A stretch of DNA of 64,000 bases from Pseudobacteriovorax antillogorgiicola (GCF_900177345.1 NZ_FWZT01000021.1:1-64000); one strand, 5' to 3'; counted from the first letter of the stretch, positions 33,756-43,243 are shown. The notes: generated by a model from the sequence alone, not told the origin. Made by a program: numbers and translations.

Positions 33756-34283
33756 ATGTTCCGACGTGTGTTCTTTGTCATGATTCTAATGATCAGCTCT
33801 TGCAAAAATTCTGGTTTTCAAGGCAGCTCCTCAGAAAGTACAGGATCGCAAGATGCTAATCCTGAAACATGTGTAGAAGGGGATCGGGTTACTTTACCAT
33901 TCCCAAAGGAGATTCAAGGGTGTATCGAACAGAATCGCATCTACAGTTTTTATGATCAAGTGTGCCTTGAAACACAAGTCGCACCCTTCCCATGCAGCTT
34001 CGATGCTGTGATTCAAAAGGTGAAGAGTATTGGTGTGGGCTACCAGAGTTTAGAGGACGCGCGATCGCAAAATGCTTTACTGGTTGCCTGTTCGGAAAAA
34101 AACCAAGGCCGCACTGTCATCGCCCAGTGGATATTTCCAAAAAGTGACGACCCGTGTGAGTTGGATCTTGCAAGTCGCGAAATCGTTACAGCATGCTATC
34201 GATTGAATGTTGGTGGTTCGGGAAAAAAGGCGGAAACACCGGAAGAAATCAGCGCAATGGTTGATGAATGTCTAAAATCATAG
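33756..34283 (+). CDS. Putative lipoprotein, Cys-rich
   Basis: The product is 175 residues from the ATG at 33756, nine bases after GAGGAG; an in-frame TTG at 33750 is too close to it. The signal ends at a lipobox-like MISSC (Cys16). The mature part has about seven further Cys, suggesting disulfides, and no family I can name. It is divergent from collagen gene 2, with about 120 bases between the two starts, so they may share a control region. Confidence 0.6.
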   Translation: MFRRVFFVMILMISSCKNSGFQGSSSESTGSQDANPETCVEGDRVTLPFPKEIQGCIEQNRIYSFYDQVCLETQVAPFPCSFDAVIQKVKSIGVGYQSLEDARSQNALLVACSEKNQGRTVIAQWIFPKSDDPCELDLASREIVTACYRLNVGGSGKKAETPEEISAMVDECLKS

Positions 34284-34431
34284 GGGTGTGACGTTTAGAA
34301 AAGCACGTAGCTGGTCTGACTGGATGACAAAAGCTTGGAGTGAAGAATAGGAATACGCGGGACAACGGATTGTCGCTATTCGGGTGTGTCAGATGCATGA
34401 ATTTTACGCATCAACTGTCCTTCATACCTTG

Positions 34432-35607
34432 CTAGCTAGCCTTTTTAATAGATTTTCCAGCATGTTTTATCGGAAGGTGGACGGTGGCGATTGCTCCTCC
34501 CTCTTCATGGTTTTTAATCGCAAGGCTACCGCCATAGTTCTCAATGATTCTTCGGCAATATGAAAGCCCTAGACCATGACCAGGTGCCTGGCCCGTGTTT
34601 CCATCTTTGGTCGTGAACAAAGGCTCAAAGATCTTTTCCTGGAGATTACTTGGTATTCCTGGACCGCTATCCTGAACGCTGACAATAATGTCTGACCCTG
34701 ACACCTCACTGCGAACCTTGATGGATTTTTGGTCTTGATCCCAAAGGGCATCCATCGCATTTTTAACCAAATTACCTACTACTTGCCTGATATGGCTCGC
34801 CGATGCCATAACCATTACGTCCGCATCCAAGTCCACCTTTAGTCTAATATCTTGCTCTGAGGCTCCAAGGCGTAAAAAATCCAACTCATCGCGGAGGACG
34901 CGATCGATCTCCAGTGGAACGATGTCGTCTTTGAGGTCACGATCAACGGAGCCGAGGATGTTTTTCACAATTTCGAGAAGTTTTTTCTGAACTTCGTCAA
35001 TTTTTGTCACAGCTTTCGATTCGGGATGATCTTTTTTAAGGTTATCCACATAAAACCGCAATACCTGTAGCGGGTTTTTTAGATTATGAACGATCTGTGC
35101 AGAATGTAGCCCTACAAAGGTCAAACGTTCTGCTTTTAAGAGTTGTTCCGAGCGTAGCTTTACTTCTTCTTCCAAATCTTGATTGATTTGAATAAGCTGT
35201 TGCTCAAGATTGAAAAGGCGGAGAAATACCCTAATCTTAGCTTCTAGCTCTTGCTTGTTAAAAGGCTTTGTCAGGTAGTCGTCAGCTCCGGATTCATAGC
35301 CCTCCAGTTTTTCTTCGATCAAACCTTTTCCAGAAAGTAAGATCACTTTGGGGTTACCAAGGCTTGGATCTTGTTTAATCAGTTTTGTCAGTTCGTAACC
35401 ACTCATTCCGGGCATCATAATATCCAGCAAGACAAGGGCTGGTTGAAAGCTGCGAATAATGTCTTGAGCTTCTTCCCCTGAGCTAGCCTCTGCTAGTTCG
35501 TAGTCCTTTGCTAGGCGAATTCTCAGTATCTTAAGGTTCTTCGGCTCATCATCGACAATTACAATTCGTCTATTTTCATTAGAGCCCTGTGTTTTTAATT
35601 CCATCAT
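34432..35607 (-). CDS. Hybrid: receiver domain plus histidine kinase
   Basis: The product is about 391 residues from the ATG pair at 35607, which follows AAAGGG. Upstream in-frame starts would overlap the divergent gene. A receiver (about 15-130) has IVIVDDEP, phospho-acceptor in ALVLLDIMMPGMSG and Lys in YLTKPFN. A coiled-coil linker is followed by a kinase core with H box SAQIVHNLKNPLQVL, N box LVKNAMDAL, G1 DSGPGIP and G2 GHGLGLSY. It is soluble. The REC-kinase order suggests that its own receiver is input from another kinase. It lies head-to-head with the PstS-like/kinase pair. Confidence 0.85.
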   Translation of the reverse strand: MMELKTQGSNENRRIVIVDDEPKNLKILRIRLAKDYELAEASSGEEAQDIIRSFQPALVLLDIMMPGMSGYELTKLIKQDPSLGNPKVILLSGKGLIEEKLEGYESGADDYLTKPFNKQELEAKIRVFLRLFNLEQQLIQINQDLEEEVKLRSEQLLKAERLTFVGLHSAQIVHNLKNPLQVLRFYVDNLKKDHPESKAVTKIDEVQKKLLEIVKNILGSVDRDLKDDIVPLEIDRVLRDELDFLRLGASEQDIRLKVDLDADVMVMASASHIRQVVGNLVKNAMDALWDQDQKSIKVRSEVSGSDIIVSVQDSGPGIPSNLQEKIFEPLFTTKDGNTGQAPGHGLGLSYCRRIIENYGGSLAIKNHEEGGAIATVHLPIKHAGKSIKKAS

Positions 35608-35737
35608 CAACCCTTTCGACAAGCTCCCTCTTATTCGGCCAAGCATATCGTAGAAATGAGGCAAAGATTTCCTCGATAGTGGCTTTGGGTTATGTGGCCT
35701 AGAGTCGATATCGGAACAATCGAGCTTGGGAGCCTCT

Positions 35738-36574
35738 ATGAGTATGAAAGTCGTTTTCTCAGTAGTCACGGTTATGTTCGCATTTCCGCTCTATGGAATT
35801 AGCATCGGTGGATCTACTACTGTCCATCCCGCAATTGCTGCAGTCAGCACACAATACCAGATCGAGTATCCCGATCGACGGATTGATCACAGCCAAAGTT
35901 CGAGCACCAGGGGAATCCAACAACTCATGAACGGGGAATTAGACCTCGCTGCTGCATCTCGCCCACTAAAGGTGTCAGAGGTGGAAAAAATGGCGGAAAG
36001 AGAAGTAACCATAAAAAGCTTCCATGTCGCCTATGATGCAATATGTGTGATCGTCCATCGAGATAACCCTGTAGACTTTCTTGATCAAGAAAGTCTACAG
36101 AAAATATTTTTTGATGGCGACGCGACCCATTGGTCAAAATGGGTACCTACATTTCGTGAGCCGGTGATGCCGTTTGGGAGAAGAGGTTCGACTTCAGGAA
36201 CATCAGAGATCTTCAAGCAGGTAGTAAGCCATAACAAGGGCAAGAGTTTTGGCAATAATACCGCGCTTGCCGATAGTCACGAAGCCAACATCCACTCGGT
36301 CGAGCAGAATCGCGGAGCCATCTCGTTTGTGCCTCTTAGCCTGGTCTCAAAAGGGGTGAGGGCCATCGCTCTTAAATTTGGAGATGACAAGCCTCAAGAC
36401 TGTCATGAAAATCAGATTCGAACTCAATCATATCCTATGAGCAGGAGCTTATATTTAATTGCTCATTATCCTCCATCCAAACCAGTGGCGCAGTTTATGT
36501 TGTATTTCCTCTCGAAAGAAGGTCAAAAGAAAGTTGCTGCAAGCCGTCTTTTGCCAGTAAGGATCGGTATATGA
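35738..36574 (+). CDS. PstS-like periplasmic anion-binding protein
   Basis: The product is 278 residues from the ATG at 35738 after TGGGAGCCTCT. A signal peptide (about 1-20) is followed by a type-II binding-protein fold with ISIGGSTTVHP, SSSTRGIQQLMNGELDLAAASRP and RRGSTSGTSEIF, the phosphate-contacting loops of PstS. It binds phosphate or a similar oxyanion. No ABC transporter genes follow. Its stop overlaps the start of a membrane histidine kinase (ATGA), so it is better seen as a sensing subunit than a transport subunit. A 32-bp perfect palindrome lies within the gene. Confidence 0.8.
   Translation: MSMKVVFSVVTVMFAFPLYGISIGGSTTVHPAIAAVSTQYQIEYPDRRIDHSQSSSTRGIQQLMNGELDLAAASRPLKVSEVEKMAEREVTIKSFHVAYDAICVIVHRDNPVDFLDQESLQKIFFDGDATHWSKWVPTFREPVMPFGRRGSTSGTSEIFKQVVSHNKGKSFGNNTALADSHEANIHSVEQNRGAISFVPLSLVSKGVRAIALKFGDDKPQDCHENQIRTQSYPMSRSLYLIAHYPPSKPVAQFMLYFLSKEGQKKVAASRLLPVRIGI
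36069..36100. repeat. 32-bp perfect palindrome inside coding sequence
   Basis: CTGTAGACTTTCTTGA is followed immediately by its exact reverse complement, a 16-pair symmetry with no loop, inside the PstS-like gene (encoding VDFLDQESLQ). A perfect palindrome of this size is very unlikely by chance. Confidence 0.85.
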
Positions 36575-38049
36575 AACTCTTAAGTAACACTAATGATATT
36601 GAACAAGCTTCCGTAAGGGCGCGACGTGTGATTATGGGTGTTGTGATACTACTAATATCTTTGGTGTTCCAGACTTACTTCACGCAACTTGTGATCACTT
36701 CCTTTAAAAGCCTTAGATCTTTAGAAAGTCGCCTAGCGCGCTATCATAACGAGGTGATCCGTTTGCAAAAGGGGGTCATTGCCCTAGAGGGCCAACGTTT
36801 TAGTGAAACGGGAGAAATCAAAGTTGTTGCCCACGTGAATACTCTTAAGGGAGTGTTACGAGAATTAGAGCAAGAAGATAGCGAAAGCCCTTTCGTGGCA
36901 CTCTCAGAGACAATCAAAGGCATTCTTATGAATGTGGAAAGCTACTTGAGACTGACGAGGCTGATGGGAACCGAGGAGCGCGAGCATAGAATAAATCGAC
37001 AGCTGGTGCTTAGTGAGCTACTTGTGTTAAATGATATTTTTGATTTGCAAAGGACATTGATTGATGCACAAGCTGTCGAGCTCACTAAGAAGTATGAAGA
37101 TCAATTTAGGCTAATGCTTTGGGTTAACGGTACTGTACTTTTACTTGTCTTACTAGCAATTTTTATGATCGTCAGGATCTTGCTGATTAGCCTGAGAGTT
37201 GCTGTTTCAAGGGAACAAATTGTCAAAGAGCAAAATGACGAGTTAGAGGAGCATCGTAATAAGCTCGAATCTATGGTATCTCAACGAACGGAGCAGCTTC
37301 AAAAAGCAACTGAAGAAGCACAACAGGCTAACCAAGCAAAGAGCCTGTTCTTGGCAAATATATCTCATGAAATTCGAACCCCATTACATGGCATTATTAG
37401 TTTCGCCGAGATTGGTCAGGAGGAATCTGATCCGCAATCTAGCTATTATGATTATTTTGATGAAATTCAAGACTCAAGCCAGAGGCTACTAAACTTAATT
37501 AACGACCTTCTCGACTTATCGAAGCTTGAGGCGGGCAAGGTTCGGTACAACGTAGAGGAAGCGGATTTGGGCGCCATGTTCTCTCAGCTTCATAGCGAGT
37601 TTTCGCAATTACTCATCAAGCAGGATATAGAGTTAGTTATTTCAGGAGACCTAGAAGATAAACAAGCCTATGTCGATTATCAAAAAATTATGCAAGTGGT
37701 ACGTAATATTCTTTCCAATGCAGTTAAATTCTCGTTTCAAGGGACACAAGTTCACATTATGTATGGCCTTTGCTTTGAGGCATCGCAAGAAATATATATT
37801 AAAATTAGTAACCGAGGGGTTGGCATTCCAGAAAATGAAATTGCTAGCATTTTCGATAAGTTTATACAAAGCAGCAAAACACGGACCGATGCTGGCGGTA
37901 CTGGGTTGGGGCTCTCCATCTGTAAGCAGATTATCGACGACCTTGGGGGGCGGATAGAAGTTACGTCTGAGCTAGATGCTCAAACGGACTTTCTTGTGAT
38001 TTTACCTTTGGACTGTCGTGACCATGACGAGATTCACGAAGCAGCCTAA
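36571..38049 (+). CDS. Membrane histidine kinase coupled to PstS-like protein
   Basis: The product is 492 residues, with the ATG overlapping the upstream stop by four bases. TM1 (about 20-45) and TM2 (about 180-205) flank a periplasmic helical domain of about 135 residues. A coiled coil (about 210-260) leads to the kinase core: H box LFLANISHEIRTPLHGII, N box NILSNAVKFS, G1 NRGVGIPENE, F box FDKFIQ and G2 GGTGLGLSICKQI. There is no receiver, so it needs a separate regulator. A plausible scheme is that the PstS-like protein reports anion level to the sensor domain. Its stop overlaps the convergent REC-PilZ gene by four bases. Confidence 0.88.
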   Translation: MKLLSNTNDIEQASVRARRVIMGVVILLISLVFQTYFTQLVITSFKSLRSLESRLARYHNEVIRLQKGVIALEGQRFSETGEIKVVAHVNTLKGVLRELEQEDSESPFVALSETIKGILMNVESYLRLTRLMGTEEREHRINRQLVLSELLVLNDIFDLQRTLIDAQAVELTKKYEDQFRLMLWVNGTVLLLVLLAIFMIVRILLISLRVAVSREQIVKEQNDELEEHRNKLESMVSQRTEQLQKATEEAQQANQAKSLFLANISHEIRTPLHGIISFAEIGQEESDPQSSYYDYFDEIQDSSQRLLNLINDLLDLSKLEAGKVRYNVEEADLGAMFSQLHSEFSQLLIKQDIELVISGDLEDKQAYVDYQKIMQVVRNILSNAVKFSFQGTQVHIMYGLCFEASQEIYIKISNRGVGIPENEIASIFDKFIQSSKTRTDAGGTGLGLSICKQIIDDLGGRIEVTSELDAQTDFLVILPLDCRDHDEIHEAA

Positions 38050-38789
38050 TACATGGGGATCTGAGCGATGATCGCATTCTCTTGGGTGTACTTGTTGAGG
38101 AACACGATACTAGCATCTGTCAACTCCAAGAACTCGATCCCGACGCCTTTAGGGTGCCGCTCCTCTTCCCCTGCGCTATTCCGTTGCCAGCGGCATACAG
38201 CAAGGCCCTCTAATGTGGATTGGCTGTCTTCAATATCGAATTTGAAGTGAAAGGTTTCGCTCGCGCGAGGCAAGCTATCTTCGAGGGCGACAAAGGCTCC
38301 GCCGCGGCCCACAGCTAGCTTGTGGCTCTTTTTAGCCTCGGAGATCGAAGCAAAGCTTAGCTGAATGGAGGACTCTTTGGTCCAATCGGTTTGCCGTTTC
38401 CAGCGCTCCATGGGCTCTTTTAGCGAGAACTCAATGTAAGACAAGAGCTTCTCGGTAGCTAAAGGTTTCGAGAACACGCTGTTCACGCCTTTATGATAAG
38501 CTTCGTCCACCGTGATATCAGCAAAACCAGAAACGAAAACCACAGGAGGGTTTTCGATGTCCTTTTCTCGCAAAGAGTCGAGAAGGTAGACGCCATCACC
38601 TCCCGGCATCCGAATATCGGAAACTACGAGGTCGACGTGGTTTTTTTCTATCTGGTTGAGAGCTTCATGAGCTTGGCTGGCTGTTAGGGTTTTATACCCA
38701 ACATCTTCAAGGTCGAATTGGAGAATCTCACACAGATCAGCTTCATCATCTACGACTAGGATTGTCTTTTCTTCTGGGTTAAAGCCCAT
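38046..38789 (-). CDS. Response regulator with PilZ-like domain
   Basis: The product is about 247 residues from the ATG at 38789 after GGTGGAGCTGTAGT. The receiver (about 9-125) has ILVVDDEADL, phospho-acceptor Asp in VDLVVSDIRMPGGDG, Thr/Ser position VFVSGF and Lys in VFSKPL. The C-terminal half (about 140-245) reads like a PilZ domain of the myxobacterial type (VGRGGAFVALEDSLP, GVGIEFLEL). The arginine motif for c-di-GMP is not clear, so ligand binding is uncertain. It lies tail-to-tail with the kinase at 36.6-38.0 kb and could be its partner, but that is inference. Confidence 0.75.
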   Translation of the reverse strand: MGFNPEEKTILVVDDEADLCEILQFDLEDVGYKTLTASQAHEALNQIEKNHVDLVVSDIRMPGGDGVYLLDSLREKDIENPPVVFVSGFADITVDEAYHKGVNSVFSKPLATEKLLSYIEFSLKEPMERWKRQTDWTKESSIQLSFASISEAKKSHKLAVGRGGAFVALEDSLPRASETFHFKFDIEDSQSTLEGLAVCRWQRNSAGEEERHPKGVGIEFLELTDASIVFLNKYTQENAIIAQIPMY

Positions 38790-38941
38790 ACTACAGCTCC
38801 ACCTTGTAACCACTATTCTTTGGGAATATCGGACTATTGCATCTAAAGTTGACCATCGTACCATGGCAGCAGGGCAACTATCTAAAAATACTCACTATAA
38901 TACCCTTAGACGCCGCCTGTGACAAGGCTTGATGAAAATGA

Positions 38942-39373
38942 TTAAGCCTGAATTGCTTCGGCTCGCTCCTTTACTCGCTCTAGACCTTTGGTGATGAAGC
39001 TTTCCATGTTGCGGCGAATCATTCCATCGACCCGATCGTCTATGGTTTCCCACTCGATATGGCTTTCTAGGATATGGCTCTGTGGATCTTCAATATTCGG
39101 TGAAATAACCTTGCGAATAACACCCACAAGACTAGGGTGACCTACGAGTTTAGATTCGACGGTTTTATTTTCATAGTCGTATAAGACTTTTTCACGAACA
39201 TCTGCATCGGGAACCTTAACGCTCCGTAGCACACCGTCATGAAATCGCTCCAGAATAGACACCCCTAGAATGCCGTTATTATAGGCATCAGGGTGTTCAA
39301 CCTCGTCCATGAGTGTTTTCCAGATATTCTCAATGGGAGCTTGAACAGTACATTTAAAACTGATCACTGACAT
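38942..39373 (-). CDS. SRPBCC (START-like) domain protein, DUF1857-like
   Basis: The product is 143 residues with a single SRPBCC/START-like fold: it begins VISFKCTVQAPIENIWKTL, the usual first strand and helix, and ends in a long amphipathic helix (ESFITKGLERVKERAEAIQ). This fold binds hydrophobic ligands in a cavity. The middle resembles DUF1857/AtaL-type proteins, but I am not certain. It is soluble and about 27 bases downstream of the aminotransferase gene on the same strand, so cotranscription is likely. Confidence 0.65.
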   Translation of the reverse strand: MSVISFKCTVQAPIENIWKTLMDEVEHPDAYNNGILGVSILERFHDGVLRSVKVPDADVREKVLYDYENKTVESKLVGHPSLVGVIRKVISPNIEDPQSHILESHIEWETIDDRVDGMIRRNMESFITKGLERVKERAEAIQA

Positions 39374-39400
39374 CGTATACCCCTTTCATCATGACGAAGA

Positions 39401-40513
39401 TTAAAATAAGGAACGAAGGGCTTCAGCTGATGCTTTGCACTCTTCCATTGTTATACCAGCAAAAAGTGGAAGATTAATCACTCTTTGACTAAATTCTTTG
39501 CTGTGCCTCAAATCCGATGTCCTCATCGCTTTGGCGGCCGGTGGCTGCTCGCATAAAGTTTGTGGGTAAGTTCTTGCGCAGCCTATGTCCAGGCTTTTTA
39601 GGCCGGCAGCCAACTCGTCACCAGATTTCTTAATACCAGCAATCATCGATAGGTAGCCATTGCCTTCCACTCCTTGTGGAGCACGATAGACACGGATATC
39701 TTTTGGATAGTCGGAAAGAAAATCCTGGTAAAATTGCTCAGCTTTTAATCTTTGTTCGATCAAGTCATCGATGATGTCGAGCATATGATTCATATAGTGA
39801 CCGTTAAGGCCACCCATCCGGCAATTCCAACCGACATAATCATAAGTGTAGTGTCCTGCGCGGCCATGATTGCACAGCGCTCGTATAGTTTCATCAGTCT
39901 TGGGATTGGGCGTCATGATACCGCCTCCATCCCCAGAGCCACCTAGCACCTTCGCAGGGTAGAACGAAATCGTTGAAAGAGCCGCTCCTGAATAGACTGA
40001 CTGACCTTCAACCTTAACGCCAAAGCTTTGAGCGCCATCTTCAAGCAGGATGATTTCTTCTGCCTCACAGAACGTGCGCAACTCCTTCAAGCGAGCACTA
40101 CTCCAACCGAAAAGGTGGACAAAAATAGCTGCGTCAAATCGGAGATTTTTGTGACCCTCCTTGAATTCGTCGATAGACATCTGTAAATCGTCGGGATCGA
40201 TATCGACCAGGACGGGTATGGCGCCAACTTGAACTATAGCCTCGTAGGGTGCCCAGAAAGTCATATTGGGTACCGCGACGCGCATTCCTGGCTTGACGCC
40301 AAGAGCCTGCAAGCCGACAACAATGGCGTCAGTGCCGTTGCTGCAGCCGACGAAGTGGCTTACATCTAGGCGTTTCTCCAGCTTTTTCTCCAGTGAGGCT
40401 ACGGCTGGCCCGCCGACGAACTCACAATTATCGAGCGCTGTTTCCCAGCTGTTTAGAACTTGTTCGCGAATGAGTTTGATACTTCGAGAAAGGTCTATGA
40501 ATGGTACCCGCAT
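39401..40513 (-). CDS. DegT/DnrJ/EryC1/StrS-type aminotransferase
   Basis: The product is 370 residues with an ATG after AACAAGGAAAATTC. It is a PLP enzyme of fold type I: GCSNGTDAIVVGLQALGV (N-terminal cofactor turn), LLEDGAQSFG (pyridine-contacting Asp) and SFYPAKVLGGSGDGGG with the Schiff-base Lys. Family members make amino sugars by transferring an amino group to a nucleotide-linked keto sugar, and some are dehydratases that lack the Lys. Here the Lys is present. No other sugar-nucleotide genes lie nearby, so its pathway is unclear. Confidence 0.88.
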   Translation of the reverse strand: MRVPFIDLSRSIKLIREQVLNSWETALDNCEFVGGPAVASLEKKLEKRLDVSHFVGCSNGTDAIVVGLQALGVKPGMRVAVPNMTFWAPYEAIVQVGAIPVLVDIDPDDLQMSIDEFKEGHKNLRFDAAIFVHLFGWSSARLKELRTFCEAEEIILLEDGAQSFGVKVEGQSVYSGAALSTISFYPAKVLGGSGDGGGIMTPNPKTDETIRALCNHGRAGHYTYDYVGWNCRMGGLNGHYMNHMLDIIDDLIEQRLKAEQFYQDFLSDYPKDIRVYRAPQGVEGNGYLSMIAGIKKSGDELAAGLKSLDIGCARTYPQTLCEQPPAAKAMRTSDLRHSKEFSQRVINLPLFAGITMEECKASAEALRSLF

Positions 40514-40673
40514 GAATTTTCCTTGTTAACGGATGGTAACTACGGCAGTTTGATTGCTCTAAGCCTAAGGCCTCCAATCTAACGTCAGTACATAGAAAAT
40601 TCTAGTATAAAGGAGGCGTGACAACGGAATGATAATGGCGAGACTTTTGGAGGGATGGTGGGGGGCTTTTCAG

Positions 40674-40709
40674 ATAAAAAAACGAAGGCCTGAGACTCGG
40701 CCTTCGTTT
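40674..40709 (-). terminator. Rho-independent terminator
   Basis: AACGAAGGCC (40681-40690) pairs perfectly with GGCCTTCGTT (40699-40708), and on the minus strand the stem runs straight into a T-rich tract. It ends the VWA lipoprotein gene. Confidence 0.85.
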
Positions 40710-40736
40710 CTGATCTTTGATGAATTGAGACTCAGT

Positions 40737-42812
40737 CTAGAGCGGGGTTGCTTGGATTCTAACCTTAGCTCCAGGGGGTAAGTCTTTCTGTAGAATGACT
40801 ACGGTTTGTTCGAAAAGGTGAAAGCTTTCGAACTCTTTGCCGTCGACAAAAACTTGCCATAGCACTGGCCCAGCATAATCGAAGTCCAAGGTGAACGAGT
40901 TTTGATAGTCTTTGATCTCGGTGTAATTGATGTCGATGGTTTCGAAGTCTTCATCACTACAGCTAAAGCTAAGCTCCTTATCAGAAATCTTAACATCTTG
41001 CTCGCAGGTCTGACGCTCTCCACCGGCAGAAATAGAGAGCGATGAGGGTACTATGCTATGGGGGATCGGTAACTTAAATTGCCTCTGGTCTTCGTCAAAC
41101 TCAAGGTTGTATTCGGCACGCACCTTGCGACCATTGTAAATGTCATTCGAAGGAAACTTTAACTTTCCAAACTCATCGATTTCCACTTCGATCGGTTCAC
41201 CGGATTCCAAATCCACTACGCGAAAATTCTCTAGGTCGCTTGGTTCAACACCCACGACATCGTAAGTTTCGGTCTTATCGCCATCGCGAGCGTAGGAAAT
41301 TCTGATTTCTGCATCATCTGTCGGTGGCTCGTCGAAGATAATCCTTTTGGTAACTTCGTCGATGGTAAAATCTGTATGAGGAGTGCCATTAACCCAAACG
41401 CTAAGCGAATCCTCTAGGTAGCTTAGGGACGGCGTAAATTGAGTTTCTAGGGGCGTGTCTTCGCGGAAGACCAAATCGATCCGGGCCCGATCTTCGGGCA
41501 GTTGATTGAATTCAACCTGGCGGGTTGATGAATTGTAACTATAGGTTACTGAGCTTGCTGCAGTGTTGTTGACCAGCACTGATAAGGTGTCCGGGTCTAC
41601 TGCCATACCTGCCGAGAAGAAGCGAGTCTTGCTCACCGGATCGTGCTTATAAGTGATGGAGATTTGTGATGAGCCATCAGCAACGGGTTCCGTGATAGTC
41701 AAAACGTTAGAGTCGGTGAAGTAGCTGCTCACAGGGTTGCCATCGATACTGATACCCATGGTTCCGACGGGGGTATAAGCTAGCTCAAACTGGACGTTGA
41801 TCTTGTCCCCAACATTCTGTGATATCTGTTCAAGAACGACGCCATAATCAGATTGGCAAATATCGGTGTAGATACCCCCAGTGGTTGTAATGAGATCCAC
41901 GTAGTTTGAAGGGTTCGGTGGGTTTTCATAATAGCCTGACTGCTGACAAGAGGAATCACTAGCTACGGGTGGATCTTGGAGCAGAAGCAATCCATGAACC
42001 ACAGGGTCTGGATCGAACTTATCAGTAAGGTAGGAAGCTGTTTCATGAGCCTCACCAGGACAGCCTTCGTTGGATGCTGATCCGCAGTTTTCCTCATCGG
42101 TCACAAGCAGAACAGAAACCTGCGCTTGGGGTCGCAACCAAGGAATGGTGGATGCTCCACACTTTCCTTCCAAGGCATCGGCAGCCATGAGAATACCCCG
42201 TTCATAAGAACTTCGAACTCCCACATCGATCAATTCTCTAAAGGCTTCTTGAGCTGCTGTGGGGTCGGAGTTATAGTAGTTGCGCGTAAGAATTTGAACA
42301 CCTGAAATGGTCTGTCTAAGACATGAATCAGAGGTTGTTGCCACAGCGATTCGCCAGTTCGTATTGCCCACATGACTTAAAATATTGGGTAGACTGTTTG
42401 CAAGGCGTTGTTGATAGCCATCCATAGAATCAGAGTCATCAATCACAATCAAGAGGTCAAGAAGACCAGCCTCGGAAACAGCAAAAGTTTCTGTAGCATC
42501 ATCACCATCGTGACCTTGGAAGGCTGTGATTGTTTGTACTGGGCGGTTTGTCTGCCGCAAGGATTCTTCGGTGAGTGGCTCTTGTGCTAACGAAAACTCA
42601 TGGCTGACAAGACCAAAGCCGGTATTGATACTCACGGATTGATCCGATGCTGAGCCAGCAACCCACTCCTTAGCCAGAGCTGGGCTCGCGTCTTCTGATT
42701 GTGCTTCAGTCGGATTTTTGGGGGCCTCAACAAACTGGGGAGGCGCATTTACCCCGCAGGCACTCAAGGTGGCCCAAGCCCACACGATATGGGGGATACT
42801 CTTATTCGTCAT
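40737..42812 (-). CDS. VWA-domain lipoprotein with beta-rich repeats
   Basis: The ATG at 42812 follows GAGGGACAGATC and begins a lipoprotein signal (WATLSACG), giving about 691 residues; an in-frame start 246 bases upstream is unlikely. A von Willebrand A domain (about 115-350) has the metal site DDSDSM with further conserved LVTDEEN. Cys pairs (CGSASNEGC) suggest disulfides. The rest contains about five copies of a 60-90-residue beta element of the form SLSVxVNGxxxxxFTxDxxxxxIxF, each ending in a short Tyr-containing strand. This points to a surface-exposed, extended adhesin-like or matrix-binding lipoprotein. Confidence 0.8.
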   Translation of the reverse strand: MTNKSIPHIVWAWATLSACGVNAPPQFVEAPKNPTEAQSEDASPALAKEWVAGSASDQSVSINTGFGLVSHEFSLAQEPLTEESLRQTNRPVQTITAFQGHDGDDATETFAVSEAGLLDLLIVIDDSDSMDGYQQRLANSLPNILSHVGNTNWRIAVATTSDSCLRQTISGVQILTRNYYNSDPTAAQEAFRELIDVGVRSSYERGILMAADALEGKCGASTIPWLRPQAQVSVLLVTDEENCGSASNEGCPGEAHETASYLTDKFDPDPVVHGLLLLQDPPVASDSSCQQSGYYENPPNPSNYVDLITTTGGIYTDICQSDYGVVLEQISQNVGDKINVQFELAYTPVGTMGISIDGNPVSSYFTDSNVLTITEPVADGSSQISITYKHDPVSKTRFFSAGMAVDPDTLSVLVNNTAASSVTYSYNSSTRQVEFNQLPEDRARIDLVFREDTPLETQFTPSLSYLEDSLSVWVNGTPHTDFTIDEVTKRIIFDEPPTDDAEIRISYARDGDKTETYDVVGVEPSDLENFRVVDLESGEPIEVEIDEFGKLKFPSNDIYNGRKVRAEYNLEFDEDQRQFKLPIPHSIVPSSLSISAGGERQTCEQDVKISDKELSFSCSDEDFETIDINYTEIKDYQNSFTLDFDYAGPVLWQVFVDGKEFESFHLFEQTVVILQKDLPPGAKVRIQATPL

Positions 42813-43243
42813 GATCTGTCCCTCTAATGCAAAGCGCGACACTCTTGCCGCAGGTGACTCATCCTTGGCTTCGGTAGGGCTGGCAGCTTGAGTTGAACAT
42901 GGTCCAAGTCGCAGAATCTTTGCTCTAAGGGGATCACTTAAAGGCCCAGATTCAAATAAAAATCTGCAATACAGGATCAGGAGTAACAAATTGGTAATTT
43001 TTACGCAGGGGTCACGATGTCTTGAATGATCTTGGAACTGCCGGGAAAAGAACTGCAAATACTGAAGCTTACTGCCTCTGGTGAGTGGGGGTGTTAGTAG
43101 CTTGCTATAAACCGATGAACTAGCTGCTGCTCCAGTCCGCTATCTGCATGGAATGATAAGGTTTCCTAGTTCGCGACTATTTTCGTTAAATGCTTGTAAT
43201 TCTAAAGCCGATAAGGGGAAAGGACTGGAAAAAGGAGTGAGAT
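42813..43243. other. Divergent intergenic region
   Basis: This 430-base gap separates two outward-facing lipoprotein genes and should carry their promoters. I see no credible gene, RNA or strong inverted repeat. An open frame from 43058 continues upstream of the VWA gene's start but has no ribosome site and reads as unusual composition. Confidence 0.4.

Noticed and set aside
35608-35769. Longer N-terminus for the REC-kinase hybrid
   Set aside because: It would overlap the divergent binding-protein start, and the ATG pair at 35607 has a ribosome site directly before the receiver domain.
42813-43058. Longer N-terminus for the VWA lipoprotein
   Set aside because: The upstream part has no ribosome site and would put the lipobox inside the protein; the ATG at 42812 gives a proper lipoprotein signal.
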